Source of the DNA: Arthrobacter sp. 9V | Lineage (GTDB): Bacteria; Actinomycetota; Actinomycetes; Actinomycetales; Micrococcaceae | Assembly (NCBI RefSeq): GCF_902506065.1 | Contig: NZ_LR732912.1 | Span: 3,625,406 to 3,689,405, forward strand | Reading direction: 5' to 3' | DNA length: 64,000 nt | In this document: positions 1 to 8,110 of the stretch, piece after piece | How the letters are laid out: the number at the start of each line of letters is the position of its first letter | Position numbering within the stretch: the stretch's first letter is position 1 | Position numbers and translations under genes: made by a program | The notes under the pieces: generated by a model | What the model was told of the DNA's origin: nothing | What the model saw: the letters and a program-made list of their open reading frames with translations, nothing else | The model's database searches: none

Positions 1-377
1 ACTGCCTCAACAGCCTTCTCGATACCGCGCTTGAGGGAGAGCGGGTCGGCGCCGGCGGCAACGTTGCGCAGGCCTTCCTTCACCAGTGCCTGGGCGAGGA
101 CGGTTGCAGTGGTAGTACCGTCGCCAGCGACGTCATCCGTCTTCTTGGCAACTTCCTTGACCAGTTCTGCACCGATCTTCTCGTAAGGATCGTCCAGCTC
201 GATCTCCTTGGCGATGGAAACACCATCGTTGGTGATCGTGGGGGCGCCCCACTTCTTTTCGAGGACGACGTTGCGTCCACGCGGGCCGAGGGTGACCTTG
301 ACGGCGTCTGCGAGGATGTTCAGGCCCCGCTCGAGGCCGCGGCGTGCCTCTTCATCAAATGCAATGATCTTGGCCAT
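1..377 (-). CDS. groL: Chaperonin GroEL, N-terminal part (runs off left edge)
   Basis: This is the 60-kDa chaperonin that folds proteins inside a double-ring ATPase cage in the cytoplasm. About 125 N-terminal residues are visible, beginning MAKIIAFDEEARRGLERG. They include the nucleotide-binding stretch VTLGPRGRNVV near residue 30 and the hallmark GDGTTTATVLAQ near residue 85. The ATG at 377 is the natural family start. The gene is transcribed leftwards from a promoter covered by two CIRCE elements (listed separately), so HrcA-type heat-shock repression is expected. No groES lies directly upstream, so this is a stand-alone groEL copy, as is common in actinobacteria. The rest of the gene is outside the window. 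Confidence 0.97.
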   Translation of the reverse strand, partial: MAKIIAFDEEARRGLERGLNILADAVKVTLGPRGRNVVLEKKWGAPTITNDGVSIAKEIELDDPYEKIGAELVKEVAKKTDDVAGDGTTTATVLAQALVKEGLRNVAAGADPLSLKRGIEKAVEA

Positions 378-559
378 AACGGCGGTAGTCCTTTCGGGAC
401 AGTCGTTAAGAAGGTACCTGTCAGGTAGGGTGCCCGCGACGGACGGTCCATTGCTTGCGGCCTCTGTATGCCCCGCGCTCCGAACCTCACCCCACCAAGG
501 TGTTTCTTGATCCTCCGCAGGTCCGCTACGTGTCCGCCGCCGGGTTTACCGGGCCGGAC

Positions 560-586
560 TTAGCAGTCGAACCATGGGAGTGCTAA
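560..586 (-). promoter_or_regulatory. CIRCE operator 2, over the predicted groEL transcription start
   Basis: The plus strand reads TTAGCAGTC, nine spacer bases, then GAGTGCTAA: 8 of 9 matches in the first arm and a perfect second arm. It lies 8 bp from CIRCE operator 1, so the two sites are centred 35 bp apart. The remainder of 378-690 holds only the groEL leader, with no convincing gene. Confidence 0.85.
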
Positions 587-591
587 ATCAA

Positions 592-620
592 TAATTAGCA
601 CTCGACCGGTGAGAGTGCAA
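592..620 (-). promoter_or_regulatory. Predicted sigma-A promoter of groEL
   Basis: On the minus strand TTGCAC (615-620) is followed, after exactly 17 bp, by TAATTA (592-597), a good match to a primary sigma-factor promoter. Transcription would start near 584-586, about 207 bp before the groEL ATG. The promoter lies wholly within or beside the CIRCE element at 595-621. Confidence 0.65.
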
Positions 621-621
621 G
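595..621 (-). promoter_or_regulatory. CIRCE operator 1 (HrcA site), over the groEL promoter
   Basis: The plus strand reads TTAGCACTC, nine spacer bases, then GAGTGCAAG. The CIRCE consensus is TTAGCACTC-N9-GAGTGCTAA. The first arm is perfect and the second matches 7 of 9; its two changes create the TTGCAC -35 box on the minus strand. Bound HrcA would block RNA polymerase directly. Confidence 0.88.
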
Positions 622-690
622 CAGAGATGCCACTTTGCTCTATATACAGAAGGGTTTCAGCCAAGGGCTGACGCGGACACGCCCTACGAA

Positions 691-894
691 CTACGCGACG
701 CGGACGCCCTCGGCTTGCGGGCCCTTCTGGCCCTCCCCCAGTTCAAACTCAACCCGCTGGCCTTCTTCGAGGGCGCGGAAGCCATCCATCTGGATAGCGG
801 ACCAGTGCACAAAGACGTCGTCGCCGGATTCATCTACAGTGATGAATCCGTAGCCTTTTTCGGCATTGAACCATTTGACGGTTCCCAAAGCCAT
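691..894 (-). CDS. Cold-shock protein (CspA family)
   Basis: A 67-residue single-domain RNA chaperone of the cold-shock family. It has the RNP1 motif KGYGFI (residues 15-20) and the RNP2 motif DVFVHWSAI (near residue 29), and starts MALGTVKWFNAEKG. The ATG at 894 is chosen over an upstream GTG at 903 because it gives the family-typical N-terminus. CspA proteins bind single-stranded nucleic acid and melt RNA structure. It stands alone between the groEL control region and the LytR_C gene. The VHWSAI segment replaces the more usual VHFSAI, which is common in actinobacteria. Confidence 0.95.
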   Translation of the reverse strand: MALGTVKWFNAEKGYGFITVDESGDDVFVHWSAIQMDGFRALEEGQRVEFELGEGQKGPQAEGVRVA

Positions 895-1067
895 GATGCC
901 CACACTTTCGCAGTAGCCAAGACCGGTTGCCGGGATCTCCGTACCGGAATCAATCCACTGTAACCACAGTCACCATCACCGCGCTGCCGTGAAGGGGCAG
1001 GGCACCGCTTTTGTTATTGAGGCTTAACCGAGTTGGGGCTTTGACGCCGCAGAATCGCTTCCGCGGA

Positions 1068-1700
1068 CTACTGGAAGCCGGGTCCGGCTACAACCACCAA
1101 GGGCTGTTGAACCTCAGGCGTTTCCACAATGGTTTGAATGCCCAGCAAGGTTCCCAATGCCTCGGCGTTCGCCTTTTGCCCGGGTGCGTTGTAGAAGATC
1201 ACAGATGTCTGCTGCGGCAGTCCACCCCAGTTGCCTACGGTGCTCAATGTCCAACCGTCACCTTGTACAAGGCCTGCCACCCGACCGGCCAGGCCGGCGG
1301 TTCCGGCACCGTTGTACACAGCAACGGGGGTGCTCTTGTCCACAGGCGCTGAGGAGGGAGTCGCAGAAGCAGATTCAGACGGCGTCGGTTCGGCACTGGG
1401 TTCACTGCTGGGCTCGCTGGACGCTGGCGGTGCGCTGCTTGATTCAGTGGGCGCCGCGGATGGTGCCGTCGAGGTCTGCTGGGGTGCCGCCGTCGTGACG
1501 TTTGACGCAGCGCCCGGTGCCACCAGCCCAAGGTTGGGGAGGATCAGGAAGGCTACCAGTCCGAGTACCAAAGCCACTGCCCCAACAGTCAGGACCGGCC
1601 ACAGAGTGGGCCGTGCGGTCTCTTGGGCGTCGCGGTGAACGCCTTGGCGGGACGTGTTCTGCGGGACCTGATCGAATTCGTCCCTGGCATATTTGGTCAT
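1068..1700 (-). CDS. Membrane-anchored protein with LytR C-terminal (LytR_C) domain
   Basis: The 210-residue protein has a short cytoplasmic N-terminus and one membrane segment near residues 37-62 (hydrophobic run ending LGLVAP). A Ser/Ala/Pro-rich linker follows (about residues 65-120). The C-terminal LytR_C domain begins near TPVAVYNGAGTAGLAGRVAG and ends in a beta-rich stretch. LytR_C is found on its own or behind LytR-CpsA-Psr cell-wall ligases, and its molecular function is not settled. No catalytic LCP domain is present, so an accessory cell-envelope role is inferred. The gene follows a DUF3263 gene in the same direction, 49 bp downstream. Confidence 0.85.
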   Translation of the reverse strand: MTKYARDEFDQVPQNTSRQGVHRDAQETARPTLWPVLTVGAVALVLGLVAFLILPNLGLVAPGAASNVTTAAPQQTSTAPSAAPTESSSAPPASSEPSSEPSAEPTPSESASATPSSAPVDKSTPVAVYNGAGTAGLAGRVAGLVQGDGWTLSTVGNWGGLPQQTSVIFYNAPGQKANAEALGTLLGIQTIVETPEVQQPLVVVAGPGFQ

Positions 1701-1749
1701 GGTGAAGCTGTGTCCTTGCTGGTTGCTGCTGACTGATCAGCCTGGCGAT

Positions 1750-2085
1750 TTACGCGTCGGACCCCAAGCGACGTGCAGTCCTCGCACGCTGGCGGGACGT
1801 ACGTAGTCTACGCAGTCTCTTGACGAGCATGGGATCGTGGGCCAACGCGTCCTCGGTATCGATCAGCGCGTTCAGGATCTGATAGTAGTGTGTGGCGGAG
1901 AGGTCGAACAGCTCGCGGATGGCCTGTTCTTTTGCCCCGGCGTACTTCCACCACTGCCGCTCCAGCGCCAGCATCTGCTGGTCCCGCTCGCTTAATGGCG
2001 AGTCACTACGGGTCTCGGCTGCGAGGTCCTCGAGCGCAAAACCCGTGGTTTGAGACGCCATCGGTTCCGGTGCTGGTTCTGCCAC
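1750..2085 (-). CDS. DUF3263 domain protein (putative helix-turn-helix)
   Basis: The 111-residue protein has a DUF3263 core from about residue 30: LSERDQQMLALERQWWK, then AIRELFDLSATHYYQIL, followed by a basic tail rich in Arg. DUF3263 proteins are small actinobacterial proteins with a predicted helix-turn-helix; no function is established. The GTG at 2085 is used, and an internal ATG at residue 9 is an alternative. It is divergent from ung and precedes the LytR_C gene. Confidence 0.85.
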   Translation of the reverse strand: MAEPAPEPMASQTTGFALEDLAAETRSDSPLSERDQQMLALERQWWKYAGAKEQAIRELFDLSATHYYQILNALIDTEDALAHDPMLVKRLRRLRTSRQRARTARRLGSDA

Positions 2086-2191
2086 GGCACACTCCTTCGA
2101 CGCTTGTTGGGGGAAAATGTCCTACCCCCATGTTACGGGCGAATAACAACGCTGTCATTCGCCGGGCGGGCGCCGCGCAGGAGACAATGGC

Positions 2192-2962
2192 GTGGTGACT
2201 GGCGAGGATGCACTCTTTGATCTTGAACCTACCGACGCGGCCGACTCGGGCTTCGCCGCGCTCTGCGAACTGCCGCTCGAAGAGTTGATGGCTCCCGACT
2301 GGGCCGACGCATTGCGCCCTGTGGAACGTCAGCTCCGGGAGGCCCTGCGCTATGTTGCCAGCCAATCCTCCCGCGGCGCGCAGGTTCTCCCTGCGGCCCA
2401 AAATCTGCTGCGGGCCTTCAAGCAACCGCTGGCCGACGTCAAGGTCCTGATCCTGGGCCAGGATCCCTACCCCACCCCCGGCCACGCAATCGGACTTTCC
2501 TTCGCGGTTTCCCGCCCAACGCGCCCCATTCCGAGAAGCCTCGCAAATATCTACCGCGAACTCCACGAGGACCTCGGCCTGCCACCACGGGTCCACGGCG
2601 ATCTCAGCGCATGGACCGAACAAGGCGTCCTGCTCCTGAACCGCGTCCTTAGCGTCGAAGCGGGGAACGCCGGCTCGCACCGGGGCAAAGGATGGGAAGC
2701 GGTCACGACGGCGGCAGTCACCGCCGTCGCCAACCGCACTGACGGCGCGGGGCGCCAGAGCCCGCTGGTGGCGATCCTGTGGGGGAAGGACGCCGAAAGC
2801 GTCATGCCGCTGCTGGGCGGAGCGCCGACGATCGTCTCGGTCCATCCAAGCCCCCTTTCGGCGTCGCGAGGCTTCTTCGGTTCCAAGCCCTTCAGCCGGA
2901 CCAACGAACTTCTGGCTGGCTTGGGCGCTGACCCCATCGAGTGGGAACTGCCGGTTCTATAG
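2192..2962 (+). CDS. ung: Uracil-DNA glycosylase, family 1
   Basis: Removes uracil from DNA as the first step of base-excision repair. At 256 residues it is a normal family length. The water-activating loop GQDPYPTPGHAIGLSF lies near residue 90 and the DNA-intercalation loop HPSPLSASRG near residue 220. The start is GTG at 2192 (a second GTG follows at once), with AGGAGA about 8 bp upstream. It stands alone and is divergent from the DUF3263 gene. Confidence 0.97.
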   Translation: MVTGEDALFDLEPTDAADSGFAALCELPLEELMAPDWADALRPVERQLREALRYVASQSSRGAQVLPAAQNLLRAFKQPLADVKVLILGQDPYPTPGHAIGLSFAVSRPTRPIPRSLANIYRELHEDLGLPPRVHGDLSAWTEQGVLLLNRVLSVEAGNAGSHRGKGWEAVTTAAVTAVANRTDGAGRQSPLVAILWGKDAESVMPLLGGAPTIVSVHPSPLSASRGFFGSKPFSRTNELLAGLGADPIEWELPVL

Positions 2963-2996
2963 CCCCTTCGTCCTGTAACGCCCGCTCACATCCCAC

Positions 2997-3047
2997 CCCA
3001 AGCGCGCGGGATATGCAGGAGGGTTAGGCCCAAGCGCGCGGGATGTG
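2997..3047. repeat. Two direct copies of a 19-bp GC-rich intergenic repeat
   Basis: CCCAAGCGCGCGGGATATG (2997-3015) recurs as CCCAAGCGCGCGGGATGTG (3029-3047), 18 of 19 bases identical and 32 bp apart. A CTCACATCCC just before the first copy is partly inverted to GGGATGTGAAC in the second. No gene lies here; it resembles a degenerate extragenic palindromic element. Confidence 0.6.
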
Positions 3048-3095
3048 AACGAGGGTGTGTAACCTTCGACTCATACCCAGCCCACGCGCAGGCAA

Positions 3096-3114
3096 TTAGC
3101 TTAGGCTTACCTTC
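3096..3114 (+). promoter_or_regulatory. DtxR/IdeR-type iron box
   Basis: TTAGCTTAGGCTTACCTTC matches the 19-bp IdeR/DtxR consensus (TTAGGTTAGGCTAACCTAA) at 15 of 19 positions and ends at the base before the siderophore-interacting protein ATG. Iron-dependent repression of the downstream gene is expected. No Shine-Dalgarno sequence fits between box and ATG, so the transcript may be leaderless. Confidence 0.8.
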
Positions 3115-3954
3115 ATGACTGCACTCCCCGTCACTTCGTCCGCCACACGCAAAACCCGCCCGCAGGTCAACCTGACCGTCCTGCGCAACGAACGCCTGTC
3201 ACCGCACATGGTGCGGATCGTGGCCGGAGGACCCGGATTCAGCGACTATGCGAACAACGAATATGTGGACCGTTACGTCAAAATTGTCTTTCCCCAACCT
3301 GGCGTCCAGTACCAACTTCCGCTGGACTTGTGGGCCATCCGCGAGACCATGCCCCGCGAACAGTGGCCCCACACCCGGACTTACACCATCCGCTGGGTGG
3401 ACTTGGAAGCCCAGGAACTGGCAATCGACTTTGTGGTCCACGGCGACGAAGGACTGGCCGGCCCCTGGGCTGCGGCAGCAAAGCCGGGAGATACACTGAC
3501 CTTCACGGGTCCGGGCGGTGCCTACAACCCCGCACCTGACGCCGATTGGTACCTGTTCGCCGGTGACGACGCGGCGATACCAGCCATTGCGGCCTGTGTA
3601 GAGACCCTTGCTCCTGATGCCCGCGGCACCGTGTTCCTTGAGGTGGATAGCGAGGAGGACATCCTGCCTATTTCCGCACCCGCAGGTGTGGAGCTGCATT
3701 GGCTGCTTCGCAAGGGCGTTCAAGCGGGGTCCAGCGAGCTGCTTCTTGAGGCGCTCAGGAGCACGGAGTGGCTACCCGGACGCGTGGATGTCTTCGCCCA
3801 CGGAGAGCGGGGGTACATGAAGGGACTCCGCGAGATCTTCTTTGTGCAGCGCGGCCTGGAGCGTTCGCAGGTCTCACTCTCCGGATACTGGGCACAGGGT
3901 CGTGTGGAGGAAGTCTTCCAGGCTGAGAAGAAGCTCCCCGTAGGCCAGATCTAA
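3115..3954 (+). CDS. Siderophore-interacting protein (FAD-dependent ferric-siderophore reductase)
   Basis: The 279-residue protein belongs to the ViuB/SIP family, cytoplasmic flavoenzymes that reduce ferric siderophores to release iron. An FAD-binding barrel comes first, with the RTYTIRW flavin motif near residue 89 and a GPGGAY turn near residue 137. The C-terminal SIP domain carries the family-type segments WYLFAGDDAAIPAI and VDVFAHGERGYMKGLR. The gene is a single unit behind the iron box and ends ahead of a strong terminator. The electron donor, NAD(P)H or ferredoxin, cannot be told from sequence. Confidence 0.93.
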   Translation: MTALPVTSSATRKTRPQVNLTVLRNERLSPHMVRIVAGGPGFSDYANNEYVDRYVKIVFPQPGVQYQLPLDLWAIRETMPREQWPHTRTYTIRWVDLEAQELAIDFVVHGDEGLAGPWAAAAKPGDTLTFTGPGGAYNPAPDADWYLFAGDDAAIPAIAACVETLAPDARGTVFLEVDSEEDILPISAPAGVELHWLLRKGVQAGSSELLLEALRSTEWLPGRVDVFAHGERGYMKGLREIFFVQRGLERSQVSLSGYWAQGRVEEVFQAEKKLPVGQI

Positions 3955-4022
3955 ACGCAGGACAGACTCAGACGCACGACAGATCCAGACGCAGGACAGA
4001 TCCACACAGGGCAAATCCAGGG
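3955..4022. repeat. Four degenerate tandem copies of a 17-bp unit
   Basis: Immediately after the SIP stop codon, four 17-bp units follow head to tail, each resembling ACGCAGGACAGATCCAG. Copies 1-3 are close matches and copy 4 is diverged. The array sits between the stop codon and the terminator. No function is apparent. Confidence 0.7.
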
Positions 4023-4031
4023 TCCTTAAAT

Positions 4032-4071
4032 GCCGAACGGCGCCGCCTCTTGGCAGCGCCGTTCGGCTTTT
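4032..4071 (+). terminator. Rho-independent terminator
   Basis: Perfect 11-bp stem GCCGAACGGCG (4032-4042) with CGCCGTTCGGC (4057-4067), then TTTT and more T-rich sequence. It ends the SIP transcript and may also serve the convergent exporter gene, which stops at 4077. Confidence 0.9.
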
Positions 4072-4076
4072 GTGCT

Positions 4077-5564
4077 TTAGCGCCTGCGTACCCTGCGCCG
4101 TTCATTGCTGGAGAGACCCTTTGTGAGCGGCCGGGCCAGGTTGTCACCGAGCACGATGCCCGCCGCGACTCCGAGCACTATGGCGCCGGCATTGAGCATG
4201 CCGCCGGCACCGAGCAGAATGTTGCCCCCTTCAACCGTGAGGGCGTACATGGAGCGAAAAATGGTCAGACCGGGCAACAGAATCAATGCGGCCGGAACAG
4301 CCACAACAAGCTGCGGTGCACCCAGCTTGAGGGCCACCACTCGGCCCAACAGACCGACGACCACTGCAGCGACGGCGGGTGACAAGCGGTCCCCGAGGCC
4401 GGCTTCGCCAACCCCCCACAAGACGAAGAAGCCCACTATGCCTACTGCCGCCGTCGGGAATAACAGCCGCATTTGAGTCTGTTCGGTGACGCCAATGGCC
4501 ACCACCGCAACAGCAATAAGGACTGCCTGGATCCACAACGGATAGGCGTCGGGGAAGGTCTGTGTGACGTCCAGGACGGCGCTGCCCATGAGCGTTCCGA
4601 CGACGACGGCCACGCCGATTCCCGCAACGATTGCACCGAAGGTGAGCAGCGTGGAGAGGAACCGGCCCGCGGCCGTTACCGGGAAGCCATTGATGGCGTC
4701 TTGCACGGATGAGACGAGGCGTCCGGTGGGCAGCAACAGCAGAATCCCTCCCGCCACCACAATGGATGGAGCAATTTCCACCCCTGCCCACCGAAGCATC
4801 AGCGCAATGAACGTGACAAGGAACGCGCAGGCCATGGTGTTGAAGAAGTCGGCCGTCCGCCACCTGGCAAGTTGCCGGGAGAGCAAGCTGATCAGGATGT
4901 TCGAGCCGAAAGCCACCGCGGACGCACCGATACCACCGCCCAGGACGCCCACGAACACCGCGGCAAAGATGCCGAAGGCTATGGTGACCATCCAGCGGGG
5001 GAAGGGCTTGGCACTACGGATGATCTCGTTGAGCCTGCGCACAGCTTCATCGCGGCCCACTCCCCCGGCCACGATGTCCGTGACCAGCTGATGAACCTGG
5101 GCCAAGCCGGCGTAATTGTTGGTCCAGGACCGCACTACGCGCAGCAGCGTAATGGGAGTCTGATCCTTCGGCGCGTAGTTGATGGCCACCGACTGGTTGG
5201 TGATGTCCACTTCAACGTTCTTCAGGCCGAGGGCTGCCGTGACCGCAATCATGCTGGTCTCTACCTCGAGGGCGCCTGCACCGTAACGGAACATCACTTC
5301 GGCAAGGTGAAGAGCGAAGTCAATGGTCTTGCGGGCCGAAGCGTCCACTCCCACTACTTGAATGGTGGGGTTGGCGTAGGGACTTCCGGCCAGCCTGTCC
5401 ACAATATTCATGGGTGCTGTGGGTGGGCTGTCGCCTTGAACCAGACGCATCAGCATGCGTTTGGCGTTGACGTTCTGCCGGACCTGGGATGGCCGCAGCG
5501 GCTGGGTTTTGGGCAACCCGTCTGTGTGGGGCCTGTTGGCGGACCCGTCGGGGCGTTCAGTCAC
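4077..5564 (-). CDS. Threonine/serine exporter family protein (ThrE type)
   Basis: The 495-residue inner-membrane protein resembles Corynebacterium ThrE, which exports threonine and serine. A soluble N-terminal ThrE domain (about residues 60-200, containing GAGALEVETSMIAVTAALG) is followed by about ten hydrophobic segments. These include FPRWMVTIAFGIFAAVF, an internal second ThrE_2-like half, and a C-terminal Gly/Ala-rich helix before a basic tail (ERRRVRRR). The arrangement and length match two-domain actinobacterial ThrE proteins. Substrate is inferred from the family only. It lies between the SIP terminator and the fem genes; a 27-bp gap from the fem gene upstream suggests co-transcription. 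Confidence 0.88.
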   Translation of the reverse strand: MTERPDGSANRPHTDGLPKTQPLRPSQVRQNVNAKRMLMRLVQGDSPPTAPMNIVDRLAGSPYANPTIQVVGVDASARKTIDFALHLAEVMFRYGAGALEVETSMIAVTAALGLKNVEVDITNQSVAINYAPKDQTPITLLRVVRSWTNNYAGLAQVHQLVTDIVAGGVGRDEAVRRLNEIIRSAKPFPRWMVTIAFGIFAAVFVGVLGGGIGASAVAFGSNILISLLSRQLARWRTADFFNTMACAFLVTFIALMLRWAGVEIAPSIVVAGGILLLLPTGRLVSSVQDAINGFPVTAAGRFLSTLLTFGAIVAGIGVAVVVGTLMGSAVLDVTQTFPDAYPLWIQAVLIAVAVVAIGVTEQTQMRLLFPTAAVGIVGFFVLWGVGEAGLGDRLSPAVAAVVVGLLGRVVALKLGAPQLVVAVPAALILLPGLTIFRSMYALTVEGGNILLGAGGMLNAGAIVLGVAAGIVLGDNLARPLTKGLSSNERRRVRRR

Positions 5565-5591
5565 GCGGTGATCCTCCCTTGGCTTGTGTGA

Positions 5592-6935
5592 TTAGCGGTT
5601 CCTCCGAAGTTTTCCTACTACCGGCAATTTCTCAAGGGGCAATCGTCCCAGAACTGTCTGGGCGGCCCCTGCAAGCTTCCTGACCGTGCGGTAGCCGTGG
5701 AAGATGAGCGGGTTCACCGGTGCTACAAAATCGCCCACCAACTGCACTACCTCGCCGCCGAAGCCCTTCTTGAATTCGTATCCGCCGTGGCCGGTTTCAT
5801 CCTGCCCCTGGATGCCGAATGTGCCGTAAAAGTTGTAGCGGGAGTATCCGTTGTTCAGCGCGTGCAGCATCATGCCCCAGTAAAGGGACGTGGCCCCGTT
5901 GAAGTAGATGTAGTCCTGCACTGTGCCGCCGATGACGCACACCAGTTCGTCACCCGAGCACGCGAAGTGGATGGCCGCAACGGTGGCCACACCAACAGAG
6001 TCAGGGAAACGCTCAATGTCCTTGAGGCTGCGCTCGTAGCTGTCCACGAGGTCCTGGACCACTTTGACGCGATTGGCCTTCTTTTTGCTTCCGGTCTCCT
6101 CCACCTCGCGCTTCAGATCGGCAAGGGTCTTGGATTCTGCATCCAGGCGCTCGGTGATTGAGGCCCGGTATTCAGGAATGTTGATCTTGGCCATCATGAG
6201 CTTGGTGAACTCATCCGAGGTGTTCCGCAGGAGTTGCTCGTAGTACTCGCGTTCGCGGTACGTGAAGCCCTTCTCATCTCCGGCCGTGCTGAGGGCGTTG
6301 TAGAACTCATCCAGTGTTTCCAGCGTGGCCTGTTCCAGGTAGACGCCGTTCTTCTCGGCTTTACGGATGGCCTTGCGGGTGCGGTAGTTCATGCCCATGA
6401 TGAGCTCTTCGGAATCAGCGATTCCATCGAGCTGCTTGATGAACATCCAGTTGATGTTGGCGAAGTTCATGTCAAAACCCTGGTGCTTGAAACCCAGGCC
6501 TTCAAACTCCCCCAGCAACGGACGGTTGTCCTCAACTTCCGGGTGCTCGGCGCCCTCTACATCCCGCGCGATGTACCGGATGTTGGGCGAGATCCGCAGC
6601 TCGGCGGCCTTCTTCGAGGCCGCATGCTTCTTCAACTGCTCGACGACGAAGCGAACCACTGTGGGGTCGCTGTAGTCCATCAGTGGTCCCTTGGCGCAGT
6701 CCACGGTCTTGTACCCGACGCGGTTGGACGCGTACACGAGTTTTCCCGCAGCTATGAGGCTGCCGCCGCGGGTTACGCCGAAGAGTTCCACTTCCTGCCC
6801 GCGGGCGCGCTGAAAGCGTGTCAGATCCATGGACTGGATGAAGCTGCCTTGGGCGTGTCCCTTGGCGAATGTCTCGAAATCAGCGTCACTGAGAATCACG
6901 AATTCCATGTCGGTTCCAGCCTCGATCGGAGTCAA
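5592..6935 (-). CDS. FemX/MurM-family peptidoglycan bridge aminoacyltransferase
   Basis: Proteins of the FemABX/MurM family add amino acids from aminoacyl-tRNA to the stem-peptide lysine of lipid II. This 447-residue protein has the two GNAT-like halves expected. A charged helical hairpin (ADLKREVEETGSKKKANRVK, near residues 265-300) is the family coiled-coil arm. The C-terminal segment YWGMMLHALNNGYSRYNFYG is also characteristic. The TTG at 6935 is favoured by a GGTGAGG sequence just upstream; an ATG nine codons later is possible. It follows a second Fem gene by 86 bp, so two bridge residues could be added by one operon. Which amino acid is used cannot be read from sequence. Confidence 0.88.
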   Translation of the reverse strand: MTPIEAGTDMEFVILSDADFETFAKGHAQGSFIQSMDLTRFQRARGQEVELFGVTRGGSLIAAGKLVYASNRVGYKTVDCAKGPLMDYSDPTVVRFVVEQLKKHAASKKAAELRISPNIRYIARDVEGAEHPEVEDNRPLLGEFEGLGFKHQGFDMNFANINWMFIKQLDGIADSEELIMGMNYRTRKAIRKAEKNGVYLEQATLETLDEFYNALSTAGDEKGFTYREREYYEQLLRNTSDEFTKLMMAKINIPEYRASITERLDAESKTLADLKREVEETGSKKKANRVKVVQDLVDSYERSLKDIERFPDSVGVATVAAIHFACSGDELVCVIGGTVQDYIYFNGATSLYWGMMLHALNNGYSRYNFYGTFGIQGQDETGHGGYEFKKGFGGEVVQLVGDFVAPVNPLIFHGYRTVRKLAGAAQTVLGRLPLEKLPVVGKLRRNR

Positions 6936-7021
6936 AGAAATTACCTCACCTAAAAGTAGATTTGCACCCGTTGGTGGCCGGGGCGGGCCTGAAGTTGGTT
7001 GGCTTGCTTGCTGCGTGGCCG

Positions 7022-8110
7022 TCAGTAGAACTGGCCACCGGTACGCGCGGTTTCGATTCGACGGAAAACGCGCTCAGCGCCCTTAAGCCAGAGCTTGTAG
7101 CGGACCGGGCCAAGCACAAGGTCGTAGCACCCTACAAAGTCCGTGACTGTCTTGGTGAAGCTTGTCTTGAAGGATCCCAGACCGTACAGCGGGTGGCTCT
7201 TGTCCTTGATACGGGCAGACGGGGGTGTGCCGCAGAAGTCGTATTCAACGCAGCCAAGTTCCTGCATGCGCTGGATCGCCGACCATTGAACCAGGTGCGA
7301 ATCACCGTATTGTTTGCGGTTCTGGGTGGACCCGCCGTCCTTGTATGTGGCCTTCGAGCCGTAATTGATTACGAAAGCACCAACACTGGGTGCGCCGTCC
7401 TCGTGGACGAAGAAGAAGTGACCCTGTCCCCGGCTGCCGAATTCTTCCCAGAATTTTGCGTAATACTCGTAGCTTCGCAATGGCATTGCGCCTTTGGCGT
7501 CCATGGTGTTCCGCATAAGGGCGTAGAGCTTGCGGTAGCTGTCTTCGCCGGGCTCTGCCTGCAGAACTTCGCACCCTTCACGTTCCGCCCGGCGGACAGC
7601 GTTCCTGGCGCGCGAAGAGATGCTGCGGAGAACTTCATTGGCCGGTGCTGAAATGTCCAGCACGGCTGTGGAGTCATTGGACTGGATATTGGGAGCCTTC
7701 ACCAGACCGGCAGCCCGGAGTTGTGCCACAGCGTCAGCGGAGTCCACAATGTCAGGCTCGATCTTGATGGTGAAGACGTTCATCTTCTTCTCACGGGCCA
7801 AGGCGGCTACAGCTTTCAGGGCAGGCTGGATGTCGCCGACGTCCAGCACGTCCGGCCCCTTGATCAGGTACCAGAGCCGACCCATCACGGGGAACTTCTT
7901 CTCCAGGAGCAGGTTGTAGCTGCTGTACTCCTGAGTCTCAATGACGAGCCGCCGGACCAACCAGCCGTTACCGTCCTTGACTGCCGCGTAGGCGTCCGAC
8001 TGCAGCATGTTGCCGCCGTTCGGATTCGCCGTGACGTGCTTGTCCCAGTTATCGATTTCCTCGGCGGTGGCAAAGCGGGCGGTAAATTCTCGCAAGGTGG
8101 CCGTGTCCAA
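7022..8110 (-). CDS. FemAB-family peptidoglycan bridge aminoacyltransferase (second copy)
   Basis: A 362-residue paralog of the adjacent FemX-like protein, without the long coiled-coil arm. It has the paired GNAT-like fold signatures ISSRARNAVRRAEREGCEV near residue 190 and HLVQWSAIQRMQELGCVEYD near residue 280, the usual place for lipid II binding. It probably adds a different residue of the interpeptide bridge. The bridge of A3-alpha Arthrobacter walls often holds Ala, Ser or Thr; this is family knowledge, not visible here. It is the first gene of the fem pair. Confidence 0.85.
   Translation of the reverse strand: MDTATLREFTARFATAEEIDNWDKHVTANPNGGNMLQSDAYAAVKDGNGWLVRRLVIETQEYSSYNLLLEKKFPVMGRLWYLIKGPDVLDVGDIQPALKAVAALAREKKMNVFTIKIEPDIVDSADAVAQLRAAGLVKAPNIQSNDSTAVLDISAPANEVLRSISSRARNAVRRAEREGCEVLQAEPGEDSYRKLYALMRNTMDAKGAMPLRSYEYYAKFWEEFGSRGQGHFFFVHEDGAPSVGAFVINYGSKATYKDGGSTQNRKQYGDSHLVQWSAIQRMQELGCVEYDFCGTPPSARIKDKSHPLYGLGSFKTSFTKTVTDFVGCYDLVLGPVRYKLWLKGAERVFRRIETARTGGQFY

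Noticed and set aside
2006..2845. 279-codon frame opposite ung
   Set aside because: Overlaps ung and the DUF3263 gene completely, with no motif.
3955..4022. CRISPR-like repeats
   Set aside because: Units are 17 bp, contiguous and without spacers, so this is a simple tandem repeat.
4231..4863. Arg-rich antisense frame within the ThrE gene
   Set aside because: High-GC shadow frame without start signals or domains.
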